A stretch of DNA of 7,143 nt, taken from positions 1 through 7,143 of the forward strand of contig JAGUWA010000161.1 of the NCBI GenBank assembly GCA_020062605.1, read 5' to 3'. Origin of the DNA: Parvibaculum sp. (GTDB taxonomy: Bacteria; Pseudomonadota; Alphaproteobacteria; Parvibaculales; Parvibaculaceae). The notes under the pieces were generated by a model that saw only the letters and a program-made list of their open reading frames with translations, ran no database searches and was not told the origin of the DNA. Shown here piece after piece: positions 5,396 to 7,143 of the stretch (position 1 is the stretch's first letter; every line of letters begins with the position of its first letter). Made by a program: the position numbers and the translations under genes.

Positions 5396-6256
5396 ATGAC
5401 CAGCACGACCGATTCCACCGACCTCTTGAAACGCATCGCGGAAGCACTCGAAAGGCTCGCCCCGCCGCCCGCCCCCACGACAGGGCTCGACGAGGCAGAC
5501 GCTTTCGTGTGGAACGCGGAAGAAGGACGGCTCGACCCGGTGGCCGAGGTTGCCCGCGTCGACCTTTCGCTCATCAAGGGCATCGACCGCGTCCGCGATA
5601 TCCTGCTCGACAACACCCGCCGCTTCGCCAAGGGCCTGCCCGCGAACAATGCGCTCCTCTGGGGCGCGCGCGGCATGGGCAAGAGCTCCATGGTGAAGGC
5701 CGCCCACGCGGCTGTGAACGCTGAAACGCCCGGCAGCCTCGTCCTCATCGAAATCCACCGAGAGGACATTGAAACGCTCCCCCGCCTGATGACGCAGCTT
5801 CGCGCGCATGAGCGCCGCGTCGTTATTTTCTGCGACGATCTCTCCTTCGACCACGACGACACCAGCTACAAGTCGCTGAAAGCCGTCCTCGAAGGCGGTA
5901 TCGAGGGCCGTCCGAAGAACGTGATTTTCTATGCGACCTCGAACCGGCGCCACCTGATGCCGCGCGACATGGTGGAAAACGAGCGCTCGACGGCGATCAA
6001 TCCCTCGGAGGCCGTGGAGGAGAAAGTCTCGCTCTCCGACCGCTTCGGGCTCTGGCTCGGCTTCCACAATTGCAGCCAGGCCGACTATCTCGACATGGTG
6101 GCGGGCTATGCGGCGCATTACGGACTGAAGATAGAAGCCGACGCGCTGAATGCCGAAGCCATCGAATGGTCGGCGACGCGCGGCTCGCGGTCGGGCCGCG
6201 TGGCCTGGCAGTTCATTCAGGACCTGGCGGGCCGTCTTGGACAAACGCTCGGCTGA
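5396..6256 (+). CDS. DUF815-family P-loop (AAA+-like) ATPase
   Basis: A 286-residue soluble ATPase of the DUF815 family, whose cellular role is not established. The N-terminal helix (DLLKRIAEALERLAPPP, residues 9-25) is followed by a segment with FVWNAEEGRLDPV (37-49). Next come Walker A GARGMGKSS (90-98), Walker B VVIFCDDLSFD (142-152) with two acidic residues, a sensor-1-like NVIFYATSNRRHL (175-187), SLSDRFGLWLGF (212-223) and a C-terminal lid with ATRGSRSGRVAWQF (260-273), probably the sensor-2 region. ATP binding and hydrolysis motifs look intact. No membrane span or signal is visible. I prefer ATG 5396-5398, which gives the family's usual N-terminus. A GTG at 5303 would add 31 Pro/Gly-rich residues encoded by the intergenic repeat and is unlikely. 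The Shine-Dalgarno is poor (GCGAG about 11 bases upstream). It is divergent from yajC and ends five bases from the convergent LysM/LytM gene. Family confident, substrate unknown. Confidence 0.9.
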   Translation: MTSTTDSTDLLKRIAEALERLAPPPAPTTGLDEADAFVWNAEEGRLDPVAEVARVDLSLIKGIDRVRDILLDNTRRFAKGLPANNALLWGARGMGKSSMVKAAHAAVNAETPGSLVLIEIHREDIETLPRLMTQLRAHERRVVIFCDDLSFDHDDTSYKSLKAVLEGGIEGRPKNVIFYATSNRRHLMPRDMVENERSTAINPSEAVEEKVSLSDRFGLWLGFHNCSQADYLDMVAGYAAHYGLKIEADALNAEAIEWSATRGSRSGRVAWQFIQDLAGRLGQTLG

Positions 6257-6261
6257 ATTGG

Positions 6262-7143
6262 TTAGCGGCCGATCACCGATTGCGGGTCGATGGCCTTGGC
6301 GCCCTGGCGGACCTCGAAATGGACCTGCGGCGTCACCACGCTGCCGGAATTGCCCGCGAGCGAAATCGTCTGGCCGCGCGTGACCGTGTCGCCGCGGTTC
6401 ACCAGCAGCTTGCTGTTATGCGCATAGGCCGTCATCCAGCCATTGTCGTGGCGGACGAGCAGCAGGTTGCCATAGCCTTTGAGCTCATTGCCCGAATAAG
6501 CGACGACACCGCTTTGCGATGCGCGCACGGGCGCGCCCATTTCGGCGGCGATGTTGATGCCGTCATTGTGGAGGCCGTTCGCTTTCGGCCCGTAGGTCGA
6601 GAGTATCTTGCCTTCGACCGGCCACACGAAACTCCCCGTCGCCGCGGGCGGCGACGGCAGCGGATTCTTCGACACGGTGGCATTCGACGCCGTCCGGGCC
6701 GGCACGATGGAAACCGCACCCGACGGCCGCGCCAGCGGTACCGGGCCACCCGCGACGGCTGAAGAAGGAACGGTGCGCACCGGCTCGCGAGAGGGCACCT
6801 GCAACTTCTGGCCGACCTTGATGGTGTAGGGAGCGGGAATGCGGTTGAGGCTCGTGAGGGAAGTCACATCCACGTTGTACATGCGGGAAATGCTGTAGGC
6901 CGTCTCGCCGCGCTGCACGACATGGAAGCGCCCGGCGGGAATTTTCAGCCTCTGTCCGACCTTGATCTCGTAAGGCGGACGAAGACCGTTCGTGTCGATG
7001 AGCGAACGGATCGGAAGATCGTGCGCGCGGGCAATGCTGTAGACGGTGTCGCCGCGCCGCACCACATAAGTGCCGCCGGGGGCCACGGTGTCGATTGGCC
7101 GGGAAATGGGGGTCGCGCCCCTGCGGGCGCCCTGCTGCTGGTC
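6262..7143 (-). CDS. LysM-LysM-LytM (M23-like) envelope protein, NlpD/DipM-type, 5' truncated
   Basis: 293 residues are visible and the frame stays open to the right edge, so the N-terminus, expected to hold a signal peptide or lipobox, is outside. In fragment numbering it has a linker (1-24), LysM 1 (about 26-69, YVVRRGDTVYSIARAH), LysM 2 (about 73-117, FHVVQRGETAYSISRMY), a Pro/Ala/Ser-rich linker (118-170) and a C-terminal LytM domain (172-290). LysM domains bind peptidoglycan. The LytM zinc ligands look altered: the usual HxGxD reads NDGIN (193-197) and the HxH motif reads QVH (273-275), while YAH (His242) remains. This matches catalytically dead LytM proteins such as NlpD and EnvC, which activate cell-wall amidases at division, and resembles Caulobacter DipM in layout. 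A GTG at 7084-7086 could be read as a start but would leave a secreted-type protein with no signal. The stop is TAA (6262-6264). An amidase-activator role is inferred. Confidence 0.88.
   Translation of the reverse strand, partial: DQQQGARRGATPISRPIDTVAPGGTYVVRRGDTVYSIARAHDLPIRSLIDTNGLRPPYEIKVGQRLKIPAGRFHVVQRGETAYSISRMYNVDVTSLTSLNRIPAPYTIKVGQKLQVPSREPVRTVPSSAVAGGPVPLARPSGAVSIVPARTASNATVSKNPLPSPPAATGSFVWPVEGKILSTYGPKANGLHNDGINIAAEMGAPVRASQSGVVAYSGNELKGYGNLLLVRHDNGWMTAYAHNSKLLVNRGDTVTRGQTISLAGNSGSVVTPQVHFEVRQGAKAIDPQSVIGR

Overview
The window looks like a piece of chromosome from a GC-rich alphaproteobacterium, probably Hyphomicrobiales-like (a Parvibaculum-type genome is a guess from protein style only). 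The evidence is the high GC content with GC-rich third codon positions, the yajC-secD-secF block followed directly by an Mth938/NDUFAF3-type gene, and a nearby NDUFAF6-type squalene/phytoene-synthase-fold gene. I see no insertion sequence, phage gene, CRISPR array, tRNA or rRNA.

Layout from left to right. The 3' end of a plus-strand gene, probably trmFO, ends at 148. It lies tail to tail, with no base between the stop codons, against a minus-strand NDUFAF6-like gene (149-1006). A strong hairpin terminator (1028-1050) separates that gene from a short Urate_ox_N-type membrane protein (1077-1691, minus). The 169-bp gap upstream of the membrane protein holds a perfect 12-bp palindrome with a repeated half-site and a possible weak terminator. 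Then comes a minus-strand transcription unit read from high to low coordinates: yajC (5180-4863), secD (4823-3216), secF (3194-2241) and an Mth938/NDUFAF3-like gene (2235-1861). A good sigma70-type promoter (5256-5283) sits about 75 bp upstream of yajC. The divergent intergenic region also holds an inverted repeat with a tandem GGCCC core. On its other side a DUF815-type P-loop ATPase (5396-6256, plus) runs tail to tail into a 5'-truncated LysM-LysM-LytM envelope protein (6262 to the right edge, minus), whose LytM domain looks catalytically degenerate, as in NlpD/EnvC/DipM.

Functionally, the core is the SecD-SecF-YajC accessory complex of the Sec translocon, which pulls proteins through or into the inner membrane using the proton gradient. 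Its operon partner resembles NDUFAF3, and about 0.9 kb further on lies a relative of NDUFAF6. Both are assembly factors of mitochondrial complex I, so the neighbourhood suggests a link between membrane protein insertion and respiratory-complex assembly. That link is inference. The LysM/LytM protein points to septal peptidoglycan remodelling. Nothing here forms an obvious new defence or mobile system. The most interesting points are the complex I assembly-factor homologues around secDF, the lost prenyl-synthase motifs in the NDUFAF6-like protein, the stand-alone short Urate_ox_N protein with its palindromic upstream site, and the degenerate LytM domain.
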